Origin: Clostridium arbusti SL206
Lineage (GTDB): Bacteria; Bacillota; Clostridia; Clostridiales; Clostridiaceae
Assembly: GCF_000246895.1 (NCBI RefSeq)
Contig: NZ_BAEV01000003.1
Span: 25,870 to 89,869 of the forward strand
Direction: 5' to 3'
DNA length: 64,000 bases
The notes under the pieces were generated by a model. It was not told where the DNA came from. It did not search any database and saw nothing but the letters and a program-made list of their open reading frames with translations. Below, piece by piece: positions 1-9,389 of this stretch. Positions within the stretch are counted from its first letter, which is position 1; each line of letters begins with the position of its first letter. Made by a program: the position numbers and the translations under genes.

Positions 1-785
1 TCCAATGTAGTAATTGAATATAGACCATTTTTTGCTTCTTCAATAGCATAGGGATTGATATCCGTAGCATAAATTTGAGTTTTGCCAAGCATATTTGCTT
101 CTTTTAGTATTATAGCTAATGAATATACCTCTTTACCTATTGAACAACCTGCGCACCAAATTTTAATATGATTATAGGAATTTAAATATGGCAATATTTT
201 ATTTTTAATCATATTAAATACTTCATGATTTCTAAAAAACTCTGTAGTATTTATAGAGAGATCTAAAAATAAATCATAGAAAATTTCTCGATTATTTAGT
301 ACTTGTTCTCTAAATACACTAAAATCGTGAATTCTCTCTCTGATCATGGCTATGTTTATTCTCCTCATAATACTATCTATTTGATACTCTGTATAATCAT
401 AGCCATAAATATTGTTTAAATCTTTTAAAAAAATATAAATTTCTTCATGACTAGGTTTTTCTTTTTCATAAGATAAATTGTCCTTAAGCTTTCTAAAAGT
501 TAAATCTTCAGTTATATAACTACATTTTATCCCCAAATATTGCAAATATGAGAACAAGTATCTTTTTAAAACAAAAATATTACATTTTTTATGCTCTTGC
601 AGGATAAAAAGCTTTTCTATAATGCTTCTATGGATTATATTAGCTCCTAGAAAAGTCACATTAAAATTTTTATTTTCTGATATACTTAAAAGTTTCGCTA
701 ATTCACCTATTTGATTAGAGTCTTCTAATTCACCAATTACTGTTATATATATTTCATTCTGTTTGCAAATAGTTTTAATAGTCAA
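1..785 (-). CDS. STAS-like/CheR-type methyltransferase protein, 3' end cut by window
   Basis: About 261 residues are visible; the C-terminus lies beyond the window. The start is a TTG at 785 with GGAGG five bases upstream, 18 bases after the preceding gene. Residues ~180-261 carry CheR signatures: TTEFFRN, then KIWCAGCSIGKEVYSLA (SAM-binding loop, about 208-224), then TDINPYAIEEA. CheR enzymes transfer methyl groups from SAM to glutamates of chemoreceptors. The first ~90 residues alternate strands and helices in a way that recalls a STAS domain; that is inference. As the last visible gene of a sensor-kinase operon it more likely modifies or tunes that sensor system than flagellar chemotaxis. 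Confidence 0.8.
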   Translation of the reverse strand, partial: MTIKTICKQNEIYITVIGELEDSNQIGELAKLLSISENKNFNVTFLGANIIHRSIIEKLFILQEHKKCNIFVLKRYLFSYLQYLGIKCSYITEDLTFRKLKDNLSYEKEKPSHEEIYIFLKDLNNIYGYDYTEYQIDSIMRRINIAMIRERIHDFSVFREQVLNNREIFYDLFLDLSINTTEFFRNHEVFNMIKNKILPYLNSYNHIKIWCAGCSIGKEVYSLAIILKEANMLGKTQIYATDINPYAIEEAKNGLYSITTL

Positions 786-803
786 ATTATCCTCCAAAAT
801 TAA

Positions 804-3800
804 TTAAGCTTTATTAATCCAAGCTTTTATTAATGTTATTAGTACATCATAATCAATAGGCTTGGAAATATAATCATTGGCACCAGCTGACATACACTTT
901 TCTCTATCACCTTTTAGTGACTTTGCTGTTGTAGCTATAATTGGTATATTTTTAATTTTATCTGAGTTTCGTATTTTTTTAATTGCTTCATATCCATTCA
1001 TAACAGGCATCATTATATCCATTAAAATTAAATCTATAGCCTGAGTTTCAAGTTTTGTTAATGCTACTTCTCCATCTTCAGCTTCAATAATTTCTGCACC
1101 GTACTCTTCTAATGCAGCAGCAAGTACAAATATATTTCGTGGATCATCATCTGCAATGAGTATTTTTTTATTAGCTAGATTTAGTGCTGTATCTTTATTA
1201 ATTTTAGAAGTCATAATACTTTTGTATTCTTCTTCATTATTAACCTTATGAAGTATTAAAGTCAGTTCGTCTAGCAACCTTTCATCTGAATTTGAAGTTT
1301 TAATAATTATTCTATCTGAATATAATTTTATCTCTTTTTCTTGTTCAGAAGATATGTCCATTCCTGTATAAATAATAACAGGAACATATGTATCTTTTAG
1401 TTTTAATGTTTCATTAATTTCTTTTAGCAAAGCAATTCCATTTATGTCTGGCAGTCCTAAATCTAATAAAACACCATTAATTTCATGTTCTTTTATAAGT
1501 TTTAGTGCTTCTGCTCCACTATTGGATGTTAATGCAGTAAAACCTATACCTTCAGAGACAGCCTTTATTGACTGTATCAAGTTTTTATCATCTTCAACTA
1601 TTAGTAGATTTTTTTGTTTTATATTTTTTATTTCTTCTATATATACTTCTTTTTTATTTTTAGGCTCTGGAGTCATAGTAACAGCAGCCTCTTGCTTTGT
1701 AGAAGACTCTTCTTCTGAAAGAGTCAAAGGCAAATACAGATAAAAAGTGCTCCCTACTCCAGTTTCACTGCTTACTTCTATTTTACCATTCATAAGTTCA
1801 CAAAGCTTGCTGCTAATAGATAATCCAAGGCCTGTACCCCCATATTTTCTTGAAATAGAGCCATCGCCTTGGTGAAATTCTTGAAAAACTATATCTAATT
1901 TTTCTTTAGCAATACCTATTCCTGTATCAGATACAGAAAATACTAGATTATTTTTATAATGATGATCTTCTGCTATTTTTAATTTTACAGTTCCCATATC
2001 TGTAAATTTAAATGCATTAGATAAAAAATTCCTAATTACTTGTGAAATTCTATCTCTATCACCATAAAAATCATTTTTAAATTGATCTTCCAGTATAAAC
2101 TGAATATTTTTTTCCTTTGCTATCCCATCAAAAATATCCCTAAGTTCTTTTATAAGATCCTTTGTATTAAAATAATTATAGTTAATATCTATTTTTCCAG
2201 CCTCGATTTTTGATAGATCTAAAATATTGTTTATCAAACGAAGGAGATGCTGCCCTGAGTCATATATAACTTTAAATTTTTCTCTTGTACCACTTTCGAA
2301 CTTATTTTTTTCATTTCTAATTAAAAGATTCGATAATAATATAATTGAATTAAGAGGTGTTCTAAGTTCGTGAGAAATATTTGCCAAAAATTCGGATTTA
2401 TATTTATTTGCAGTTTCTAACTCTTTTGAACGTACCAAAATTTCTTCTTTAGATTTTTCTAATTCCCCATTCTTAATATTCATAATCCTTGACTGCTCTT
2501 CTATTTGTAGTTGATGTTCTTCAAGCTGAGTATTAGTTTGCTGTAGTTCTTCACTCTGTTGTTGAAGTATTTGTTGTTGTTCTTCAAGTTGAGAATTAGT
2601 TTGTTGAAGTTCCTCAGCTTGAACTTGAAGCTGCCTTTGTTGTTCTTCTAATTCTTCATTTGCATTTTTAAGCTCACTTGATATTTCATGTGCTTCTTTA
2701 GTTGATTCTTCACTTTTAACTAATAGGTCTTTAATCCTTTCATTTTGGAATACAGAGTAAAGGTTTATGGCAATTGCATTGCATACTTCTCCTATGAATT
2801 TCTTTTTTAAGTCATCAAAATACTCAAAAGAGGATAATTCAATAACTCCGTAGAGATCATTCTCATAAATTAAAGGAAAAGTATAAATATTAAGTGGTGG
2901 AGCAAGTGTAGTTGAGGTACAAATTGCTGATTCGGACTCTCTTACCTTTTTTAGATGTATGGGTTTTCTCTCTAAAGCCACTTGTCCTACAATTCCTTCC
3001 CCAAGCTCATATATATTAGATAATTTCTCTCTTTCTGTAAAGGCAAAGGATGAATTTAAAATAAGTCTATTCTCTGAATGTTTGTATATATAAAAGGTTC
3101 CGTTACCAGCATCTAAAGTTCTTGATAAAAAATCGATAGTCTTTTGTGTTAATTCTTTTACAGAAAGGCTATTAGCCATTACATCATTTAGCGCATTTTG
3201 AGCATTATTTATCCATAACTTAGTTTTTAACTTACCTATTAGTAGATTATAATTTTTAGCCATTTCCGATATTTCATCTTTTTCATTAATTTCATATTCT
3301 TCAAAATTGCCTGAGTTTGAAATTTTAATCATATGATCTTTTAATTTGTTAATAGGAACTACAATACTTTTTATTATTGATATAAACAGTACTAAAAGTA
3401 TACTTGTTAAAATTGTTAAAGTTAAAATTAAAGTTATTCTCTCTGAAGACTGCAGCTCATTTGATTCTTGAATTAAGCTTGTTTGATTAGTTGAAGAATT
3501 TGAATATATGTTATCAAGATCAAGTTCAAGCTCACTTACAAAATCTGAACTTATCCCCTTAGATATATTTATTGCATCATCTTTTTTACCTTCTTGCATA
3601 TCTTTAATAATTTTATCCCTTTGTGTTTTCCACCATTTAGAGAGAATATCATTAGCATCTTTTAAATTTCTTTTAGTATCAAAATCAACAGAATTTTCTC
3701 CTATAGTATCTAAGTTTTTTTGGAAATCACTTTCATATCGGTCAACTTTATTTATATTCTCTTGAATTTCATCACTACCTGTTGATAAAATCACATCATT

Positions 3801-4010
3801 CATAGAGCTATTGATTTTAACCAAATTTACTTTTGCATTCACTGTAGCATCGGAAACCTTCGATGATTGATTATATAGTCTATTAGTTACTTCTGCTAAA
3901 TTATTAATTTCTATTAAAGCAAAAATGCCAAATCCAATAAATGTTGTAATACAAATAAAAAACAATATCAAAAATCTCTTTTTTATATTAAAATTTTTAA
4001 AAATATTCAT
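804..4010 (-). CDS. membrane hybrid sensor histidine kinase with two receiver domains
   Basis: 1068 residues from the ATG at 4010, chosen because AAGGAGG sits five bases upstream; an in-frame start 27 bases earlier lacks such a site. Domains in order: transmembrane helix (~13-34), extracellular helical sensor (~35-190), second helix (~192-215), HAMP, GAF-like domain (~280-420), a Gln/Glu-rich coiled coil (~430-540), HisKA with SHELRTPLN (phospho-His about 547), HATPase with GTGLGLS, then two receivers with aspartates about 850 and 998. Such proteins pass an extracellular signal through phosphorelay. No DNA-binding output is present, so the target is another protein, perhaps through the CheR-like neighbour. 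Confidence 0.93.
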   Translation of the reverse strand: MNIFKNFNIKKRFLILFFICITTFIGFGIFALIEINNLAEVTNRLYNQSSKVSDATVNAKVNLVKINSSMNDVILSTGSDEIQENINKVDRYESDFQKNLDTIGENSVDFDTKRNLKDANDILSKWWKTQRDKIIKDMQEGKKDDAINISKGISSDFVSELELDLDNIYSNSSTNQTSLIQESNELQSSERITLILTLTILTSILLVLFISIIKSIVVPINKLKDHMIKISNSGNFEEYEINEKDEISEMAKNYNLLIGKLKTKLWINNAQNALNDVMANSLSVKELTQKTIDFLSRTLDAGNGTFYIYKHSENRLILNSSFAFTEREKLSNIYELGEGIVGQVALERKPIHLKKVRESESAICTSTTLAPPLNIYTFPLIYENDLYGVIELSSFEYFDDLKKKFIGEVCNAIAINLYSVFQNERIKDLLVKSEESTKEAHEISSELKNANEELEEQQRQLQVQAEELQQTNSQLEEQQQILQQQSEELQQTNTQLEEHQLQIEEQSRIMNIKNGELEKSKEEILVRSKELETANKYKSEFLANISHELRTPLNSIILLSNLLIRNEKNKFESGTREKFKVIYDSGQHLLRLINNILDLSKIEAGKIDINYNYFNTKDLIKELRDIFDGIAKEKNIQFILEDQFKNDFYGDRDRISQVIRNFLSNAFKFTDMGTVKLKIAEDHHYKNNLVFSVSDTGIGIAKEKLDIVFQEFHQGDGSISRKYGGTGLGLSISSKLCELMNGKIEVSSETGVGSTFYLYLPLTLSEEESSTKQEAAVTMTPEPKNKKEVYIEEIKNIKQKNLLIVEDDKNLIQSIKAVSEGIGFTALTSNSGAEALKLIKEHEINGVLLDLGLPDINGIALLKEINETLKLKDTYVPVIIYTGMDISSEQEKEIKLYSDRIIIKTSNSDERLLDELTLILHKVNNEEEYKSIMTSKINKDTALNLANKKILIADDDPRNIFVLAAALEEYGAEIIEAEDGEVALTKLETQAIDLILMDIMMPVMNGYEAIKKIRNSDKIKNIPIIATTAKSLKGDREKCMSAGANDYISKPIDYDVLITLIKAWINKA

Positions 4011-4043
4011 AAATTCCTCCTTAAAAATGGATCTCACAAACTT

Positions 4044-5003
4044 TTATTTATTTTTCCATTTAGCTATATATTGGTCTACATTTTCTGGAGTAACTAATTC
4101 ATTCTGTAAATTTATTGTTCTTTGCACACTTTCACCTTTAGCTGCTTTAACTGAAGTTTCTATACTGCTCTTACCTAGCTTTGTTGCATCCTGAAATACT
4201 GTAACAGCTAATTCTCCATTTTTTAAATAATCAAGAGCTTCAGGGGTAGCATCTATACCACCTACAGTTATCTTTCCAAGTTTTCCCGCTGCTTCTATAG
4301 CTTTTAATGCTCCTATTGCCATTTCATCATTATTGCTAGCTACTACATCAATTTCTTTGCCAGATTCAATCCAAGTTTCCATTAGAGCCATACCTCTAGC
4401 TCTATCCCAGTCAGCTGATTGCTCCGCAACAATTTTCATATTAGGATATTTAGCTATTACTTCATGATAAGCTTCAGTTCTTAACCTCTCTGATTCACCA
4501 CCCAGCTGCCCCATCATAATTGCAACGTTTCCTTTATAATTCAATTTTTTTGCAAGATATTCCATTTCTACTGTACCAGCCTGTTTTGAATCTGAAGTTA
4601 TATAACTTGCTGCATTATTTTGATTTTCAACGGGATCCATAAGACTGATAATTGGAATATTGGCCGCTTTAGCTTTATCAGTTATTTCCTTTGATGAATA
4701 TGTATAAACTGTGTTAATGACTATTGCATCTACTCCCTGAGATATAAAGTTTTCAACCTGTGACAATTGTGTATTAGAATTCTGTTTTGAATCAACATAT
4801 GTAACTTCAACATCATTTAAGGTTTTTGAGTAATTCTTCATTTCATTAAGTAAATAAGATCGGTATTTATCATTATAATTAGATATGCAAACACCTATCT
4901 TAATTTTGTTTCTATCTTTTACTGTATTATTATCTATTTTTACACATCCAATAAATAAACATATTGTCATAACAGTAAGTATCATTAATAAAAATTTTTT
5001 CAT
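4044..5003 (-). CDS. periplasmic-type sugar-binding lipoprotein (RbsB-like family)
   Basis: 319 residues. A lipoprotein signal peptide ends in LFIGC, with Cys20 as the lipidated residue. The rest fits the Peripla_BP_4 fold used for ribose, galactose and autoinducer-2 binding: KIKIGVCISNYND at the first strand, GVDAIVINTVY, AIMMGQLGGESERLRTEAY, DVVASNNDEMAIGALKAIEAAG and GIDATPEALDYLKNG. No ABC permease or ATPase is adjacent. It lies between two histidine-kinase genes in the same leftward transcript, so it probably presents a ligand to a sensor kinase rather than feeding an importer. The ligand cannot be told from sequence. Confidence 0.88.
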   Translation of the reverse strand: MKKFLLMILTVMTICLFIGCVKIDNNTVKDRNKIKIGVCISNYNDKYRSYLLNEMKNYSKTLNDVEVTYVDSKQNSNTQLSQVENFISQGVDAIVINTVYTYSSKEITDKAKAANIPIISLMDPVENQNNAASYITSDSKQAGTVEMEYLAKKLNYKGNVAIMMGQLGGESERLRTEAYHEVIAKYPNMKIVAEQSADWDRARGMALMETWIESGKEIDVVASNNDEMAIGALKAIEAAGKLGKITVGGIDATPEALDYLKNGELAVTVFQDATKLGKSSIETSVKAAKGESVQRTINLQNELVTPENVDQYIAKWKNK

Positions 5004-5104
5004 TGATTTTATCTCCCTTGTATATTTTTATCCAACTAACAACACTAGATACACATTCACCTTTATATATATTTTCTTACTGTTTAATGAAAATTTTAAC
5101 TAAA

Positions 5105-6367
5105 TCAAAAGTATATATCAGAAAACTCTATGTCAATTTTTTTAATTACAGCACTGCTATTATTTATTAAGTGCTCTTGGATAGTTTTTTCACCAGCTCC
5201 TTCTCTGATAGGAATTTTGACAATAAATTCACTTCCTTTTTGTGATTCGCTTTTAACACTTATGGTTCCTCCGTGCATTTCAACTAAAGACTTCACAAGA
5301 CTAAGACCTATGCCGCTGCCCTCACAGCTTCTTGTAAGGAGGTTGTCTACTTGTTTGAATCTTTGAAAAATCATTTGCTGTTTGTCTTTAGGAATTCCTA
5401 TACCAGAATCCTTTACACTAATTTCAATGAATTTATCTAAAACATTTACATTAACAAAAATATTTCCGCCTTTAGGAGTAAATTTTATTGCATTTGATAG
5501 AAGATTTAGTACAATTCGTTCAATAGTATCTAAATCACAATAAAAATTTAGTTCTTCCACATTAGTATCAAATATCACTTCTATATTTTTTGAGGCCGCA
5601 AATTCTACAACAGATAGTACAACTGATTCCACTACCTCAATAATATTACATGTTGAAAAATTAAGAGTAAAATTACCCGAATCCATTTTTGTAATATCTA
5701 ATAAATTGTTAACTAACCTTACGAGCCTATAACAATTTTGGATTTGAATTTTTACATTTGACTTCATCTTTTCTTTATTTAAAACCTTATCATTTTCTAG
5801 GTAATGTCTTATAATTTGTGATGATCCTAAGAGAATATTTAAAGGAGTTCTAAATTCATGGGAGATATTTGCAAAAAAACTATTTTTAGCTTCATTAGCT
5901 TCCTCAGCCATTTCCTTTGCTCTTGTTAATTCTTTTGTTTGTTCTTGCAACAATATATTTGTTTTTCTTTCTTTTTCTATTAGCTTTAGATATACATTTA
6001 TTCTATTTATAAGTAAAAAATCATCAATGGGCTTAGTTAAATAGTCCACAGCGCCTATTTCAAACCCTCTTTTTTTGAAATCATCTCCAATATAAGCTCC
6101 TGTTAAAAATACAATGGGAATATGTTCTGTCTTCTTTCTTCCCTTTATAATTTGCGCCAGTTCAAAACCATCCATTTCTCTCTTCATTTGTACATCTAAA
6201 ATAATTAAATCTACGGGATTTTTTATAAGCTCTTGCAATGCCTTTTTCGGAGTATCTGCAGTCAATACGTTAGCATCAATGTATTCCTTTATAAGAGTTT
6301 TTACAGTAAATAAATTGTTTTGATCATCATCAACTACTAAAATTGTATATAAATTTGTTATGTTCAT
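5105..6367 (-). CDS. response regulator-histidine kinase fusion, cytoplasmic
   Basis: 420 residues with no membrane segment. An N-terminal receiver (~8-125) has the acidic cluster DDD (13-15), acceptor Asp58 in DLIILDVQM and Lys112 in TKP. A short coiled coil leads to HisKA with SHEFRTPLN (His170) and a HATPase domain (N-box near Asn292, GSGIGLSLVKS). A receiver ahead of a kinase suits a relay intermediate that takes phosphate from another kinase such as the membrane hybrid kinase downstream. First gene of the leftward operon; a good promoter lies just upstream at 6442-6471. Confidence 0.92.
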   Translation of the reverse strand: MNITNLYTILVVDDDQNNLFTVKTLIKEYIDANVLTADTPKKALQELIKNPVDLIILDVQMKREMDGFELAQIIKGRKKTEHIPIVFLTGAYIGDDFKKRGFEIGAVDYLTKPIDDFLLINRINVYLKLIEKERKTNILLQEQTKELTRAKEMAEEANEAKNSFFANISHEFRTPLNILLGSSQIIRHYLENDKVLNKEKMKSNVKIQIQNCYRLVRLVNNLLDITKMDSGNFTLNFSTCNIIEVVESVVLSVVEFAASKNIEVIFDTNVEELNFYCDLDTIERIVLNLLSNAIKFTPKGGNIFVNVNVLDKFIEISVKDSGIGIPKDKQQMIFQRFKQVDNLLTRSCEGSGIGLSLVKSLVEMHGGTISVKSESQKGSEFIVKIPIREGAGEKTIQEHLINNSSAVIKKIDIEFSDIYF

Positions 6368-6441
6368 TTTATAAAACCTTCCCTTATACTATTTAAAAGC
6401 AATATTTGTCAAGTATTCCCGATTTTTTACTTTACTTCTGA

Positions 6442-6471
6442 ATTATAGCATAGGATTCTTTTATTATACAA
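6442..6471 (-). promoter_or_regulatory. sigma-A type promoter for the sensor-kinase operon
   Basis: On the minus strand TTGTAT and TATAAT are separated by 18 bases, with TGC before the -10 (extended -10). It lies about 75 bases upstream of the first kinase gene. Confidence 0.55.
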
Positions 6472-6572
6472 TATATTATGTAAAAATAAGTCAATAATTT
6501 TTTAACCACTTTACTTTATATTAAGTTTAAAATATATTATCTAAATATAATGCATATACTTAAATTTTACTT

Positions 6573-7508
6573 TTAAAAATTAATATATATAGAATCTCTA
6601 AGGCGTTTTATATCACTTATAGGAGGTAATCCAAACATCCGTGCATACTCGCGACTAAATTGGGAAGGGCTCTCATAACCTACCTTAAAACCTGCATCTG
6701 CAGCGTCTAATGTTTCTGAAAGTAATAGGCGCCTTGCTTCTTGTAATCTAACTTGTTTTTGATATTGTAATGGGCTCATTGCAGTAACTTTTTTAAAGTG
6801 ATGGTGTAATGAGGATGGACTCATGTTTATTTTCTTTGCTAGTTCATCGATACGCAAGGGTTTTGCAAAATCACTGTTAATAACATTAATAGCTTTTGAG
6901 ATAGATTGAGCATGGCTACCTATAACAGCAAATTGCTTTACTATGTATCCATGCTCATCTTGTAAAACTCTATAAAGAATTTCACGAATAAATAGAGGTG
7001 CAAGGATTGGGATATCATTTGGAGTTTCTAAAAGGCTAACAAGCCTTAGCAAAGTATCAAGAAGTGTTAAATTAGTTTTGGTTACAATTAACCCTCTTTT
7101 TAAGTCAGATTTTTTGCTAGAAACTTGTTGTGATTCTTTGATAATATCAAGAATTTGATCAGAACTAAAACTTAGTTTTATAGATAAATATGGCATATCA
7201 GGAGTAGCTTCAATGATTTTGCCTATAATAGGCAAATGAACAGAAGCCACCAAGTATGAGTTTGTGTCATATTTATAACTTTCTTTTCCAAGAATAACCA
7301 TTTTAGCGCCTTGTACTATTATGCATAAGGATGGTGCATAAAGTGAATGCAATGGCTCTAATATGCTAGAGGCACGTATAAAATCCAATGATGGTATAGC
7401 CGTTGATTGCAATCCATCTCTATCAGTAAAACGCTCAACTAGCAAAGCTAACTGTTTTCTCTGATTTATTAAGTTATGCTTGTCAAAATTAAAAATTCTA
7501 TTTTTCAT
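6573..7508 (-). CDS. AraC-family transcriptional regulator
   Basis: 311 residues. The N-terminal half resembles the AraC_N cupin-like domain (SLDFIRASSILEPLHSLYAP, then CIIVQGAKMVILG). The last ~100 residues hold two helix-turn-helix units: LRIDELAKKINMSPSSLHHH and the signature VGYESPSQFSREYARMFG. Relatives regulate adjacent oxidoreductase genes in response to small hydrophobic or reactive molecules. It is divergent from the nitroreductase and dehydrogenase cassette that follows, so control of those genes is the natural guess. Its own base composition is AT-rich, unlike the cassette. Confidence 0.9.
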   Translation of the reverse strand: MKNRIFNFDKHNLINQRKQLALLVERFTDRDGLQSTAIPSLDFIRASSILEPLHSLYAPSLCIIVQGAKMVILGKESYKYDTNSYLVASVHLPIIGKIIEATPDMPYLSIKLSFSSDQILDIIKESQQVSSKKSDLKRGLIVTKTNLTLLDTLLRLVSLLETPNDIPILAPLFIREILYRVLQDEHGYIVKQFAVIGSHAQSISKAINVINSDFAKPLRIDELAKKINMSPSSLHHHFKKVTAMSPLQYQKQVRLQEARRLLLSETLDAADAGFKVGYESPSQFSREYARMFGLPPISDIKRLRDSIYINF

Positions 7509-7821
7509 ATTAGATCATCTCCTGTTCATATAAAGATTATAATCAAATTTGCAGGATCAGGCAATGATTAAGGATGAATAGGCTACCATATTGGGCTATC
7601 TTAGATATATAATTATCCCATAATCATATACAAGTTATTTAATAAAATTAAAAAGGAGGTAGAAATTGAGTTTTAGTATGAATGATAATATGGCATACAT
7701 TAGTAACAATGCACAAAATCAATGAGAATACAAAGTCGCCTGTGTGCCGAGGAAATTATGGAGGATTTTATTATGAGTACAATTAATAAACAAAGATTTT
7801 CAATTGTCATAGGAGGATATC
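7509..7821 (+). other. 313-bp intergenic region with two orphan start regions
   Basis: Two small translated-looking segments occur before the nitroreductase. TTG at 7666 follows AAGGAGG and stops at 7725 (19 codons). ATG at 7773 follows GGAGG and runs to 7829 (18 codons), overlapping the nitroreductase start. Both are AT-rich while the downstream genes are GC-rich. They may be leader peptides or the surviving 5' ends of genes cut when the cassette arrived. Confidence 0.4.
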
Positions 7822-7829
7822 ATGAGTGA
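7773..7829 (+). CDS. 18-codon ORF overlapping the nitroreductase start
   Basis: The ATG has GGAGG eight bases upstream and encodes MSTINKQRFSIVIGGYHE. It overlaps the first codons of the nitroreductase by eight bases in another frame, which would allow coupled translation. The IVIGG end resembles the start of a nucleotide-binding fold, so it may be a truncated N-terminus of a lost oxidoreductase. No function can be assigned. Confidence 0.3.
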   Translation: MSTINKQRFSIVIGGYHE

Positions 7830-8358
7830 TTTTATGGAACTTTGTTTGCGCCGACAGAGCTGCAGAAACTTTGCCGATCGGCCGGTAGAACATGAAAAAC
7901 TGGTACGCTGTGTTGAAGCGGCCCGTCTTGCCCCATCGGGCTGCAACGGGCAACCTTGGAGTTTTGTAGTTGCACAAAACCCAGATATTGTAAGTGAATT
8001 AGCAAAATGTGCGCAGCAGCTTGGACTGAATTCCTATATATCCGGCGCAAATGCATTTTTTGTTATACTCGAGGAACATGCTAATCTGATGCCTCAATTA
8101 AAATGTATTGTTGACAGTCAGTATTTCGCCCCTGGTGATATCGGAGCAGCCGCAGCTTATCTCTGCCTTGAAGCTGAGTCACAAGGGATCGGCACCTGTG
8201 TGCTGGGGGTATATAACAGGGAAAAAATTAGTTCCTTGTTAGACATTCCGCAAGAGAAGAAAATTCGTTTTCTAATCGCTGCCGGATATCCAGCAGACAT
8301 AGCTGTACGCCAGAAAGCCCGCAAACCGTTAGAGGACATTATCCTATTTATTCCTTAA
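7822..8358 (+). CDS. nitroreductase family FMN-dependent oxidoreductase
   Basis: 178 residues, a usual length for small nitroreductases. RRQSCRNFADRPV (residues 10-22) is the phosphate-binding FMN motif at the N-terminus, followed by APSGCNGQPWSFVV, and a C-terminal half with GDIGAAAAYLCLEAESQGIG and LIAAGYPAD. Enzymes of the family reduce nitroaromatics, quinones or enones with NAD(P)H. The start has AGGAGG five bases upstream. Codon use is GC-rich compared with nearly every other gene in the window, suggesting acquisition from a higher-GC Firmicute. It likely shares control with the dehydrogenase downstream. Confidence 0.88.
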   Translation: MSDFMELCLRRQSCRNFADRPVEHEKLVRCVEAARLAPSGCNGQPWSFVVAQNPDIVSELAKCAQQLGLNSYISGANAFFVILEEHANLMPQLKCIVDSQYFAPGDIGAAAAYLCLEAESQGIGTCVLGVYNREKISSLLDIPQEKKIRFLIAAGYPADIAVRQKARKPLEDIILFIP

Positions 8359-8542
8359 CAACTCGGAATAAATAGGCCGCACACAGGAGATACTACAAAT
8401 ATAAACAGATAGCCGGAACAGAATTCCCTTATCTGTCAAATAAACGGATTAGCCAGTGTGAAAGCTTCTAAACCAGAAACAATCATAAGTCATTGTTTCC
8501 AAAATTTTTATTAAAATAAAAGAATCATTAAGGAGGTATTTT

Positions 8543-9283
8543 ATGACTAACAACACAAATTTGCGCGTTGCCCTAATCACCGGCGCTTCGGGCGGCATTG
8601 GCCGCGTTGTTGCCGAGCGTCTTGCCAAAGACGGCATCGCCATAGGCGTACATTACGCCAACAATAAGTCCAAGGCGGATAAAATCGTTTCTACAATTAC
8701 CGCTGCAGGCGGCAAGGCAATCGCAGTAGGAGGCGACGTAGCAGACGAAACTGCCATGTCCGCAGCATTTGATTCTGTGGAAAAGGAATTCGGTGGAATT
8801 GATATTGTTGTAAACACAGCCGGCATTATGCTGCTGTCTCCGATTGCAACACTTAATCTCGATGACCTTGATCGGATGCACCGTACTAACATCCGCGGCA
8901 CCTTTGTTGTCTCCCAGCAGTCCGCAAGACGCGTGAGGAGCGGCGGCGCAATCATCAACTTTTCCACTTCCGTTACCCGCCTCCAATTCCCGAACTATGG
9001 AGCATATGCAGCAAGTAAAGGTGCAGTTGAAGCTATGACCCTGATACTGGCCCGCGAACTTCGAGGCAAAGATATAACTGTGAATGCAGTAGCCCCTGGC
9101 CCAACCGCAACACCTCTGTTCCTCGATGGCAAAGATGAGGCCACAATTGAGCATCTTTCTAAGGCCGCACCGCTTGAGCGTCTCGGTACTCCTGAGGATA
9201 TTACCGAGGTTATTGCTTTCCTTGCCGGTCCTGCACGCTGGATTAACGGACAAGTACTCTTCGCTAATGGCGGACTGGCCTGA
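8543..9283 (+). CDS. short-chain dehydrogenase/reductase (FabG-like)
   Basis: 246 residues of classical SDR layout: the Rossmann glycine motif TGASGGIG (13-20), NTAG at 91-94 in place of the usual NNAG, active-site YAASK with Tyr155 and Lys159, a serine at 141 or 143, and the C-terminal GQVLFANGGLA. It reduces a ketone or oxidises an alcohol with NAD(P)H; substrate unknown. AAGGAGG lies upstream of the ATG. The gene is strikingly GC-rich: bases 8581-8640 hold 41 G or C out of 60. Together with the nitroreductase it looks like a transferred cassette under the divergent AraC regulator. Confidence 0.9.
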   Translation: MTNNTNLRVALITGASGGIGRVVAERLAKDGIAIGVHYANNKSKADKIVSTITAAGGKAIAVGGDVADETAMSAAFDSVEKEFGGIDIVVNTAGIMLLSPIATLNLDDLDRMHRTNIRGTFVVSQQSARRVRSGGAIINFSTSVTRLQFPNYGAYAASKGAVEAMTLILARELRGKDITVNAVAPGPTATPLFLDGKDEATIEHLSKAAPLERLGTPEDITEVIAFLAGPARWINGQVLFANGGLA

Positions 9284-9285
9284 GC

Positions 9286-9335
9286 AATCGGATTAACCCC
9301 TTGGTTTTGGACAAAACCAAGGGGTTAATCCGATT
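9286..9335 (+). terminator. perfect 24-bp inverted repeat after the dehydrogenase
   Basis: Two 24-base arms (9286-9309 and 9312-9335) match perfectly around a 2-base centre. The stem contains AACCCCTTGG. Only a weak T stretch follows, so it is an unusually strong hairpin that marks the end of the GC-rich cassette. Confidence 0.6.
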
Positions 9336-9389
9336 CTTTAAATATGCGGATGATCCATTAGACACCCGCTTTGAAAAATATGAAATCAG

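Noticed and set aside
8573-9253. Leftward 226-codon open frame across the dehydrogenase gene
   Set aside because: It is the antisense of a clear SDR gene in GC-rich DNA, where long open antisense frames arise by chance; no ribosome binding site or known motif.
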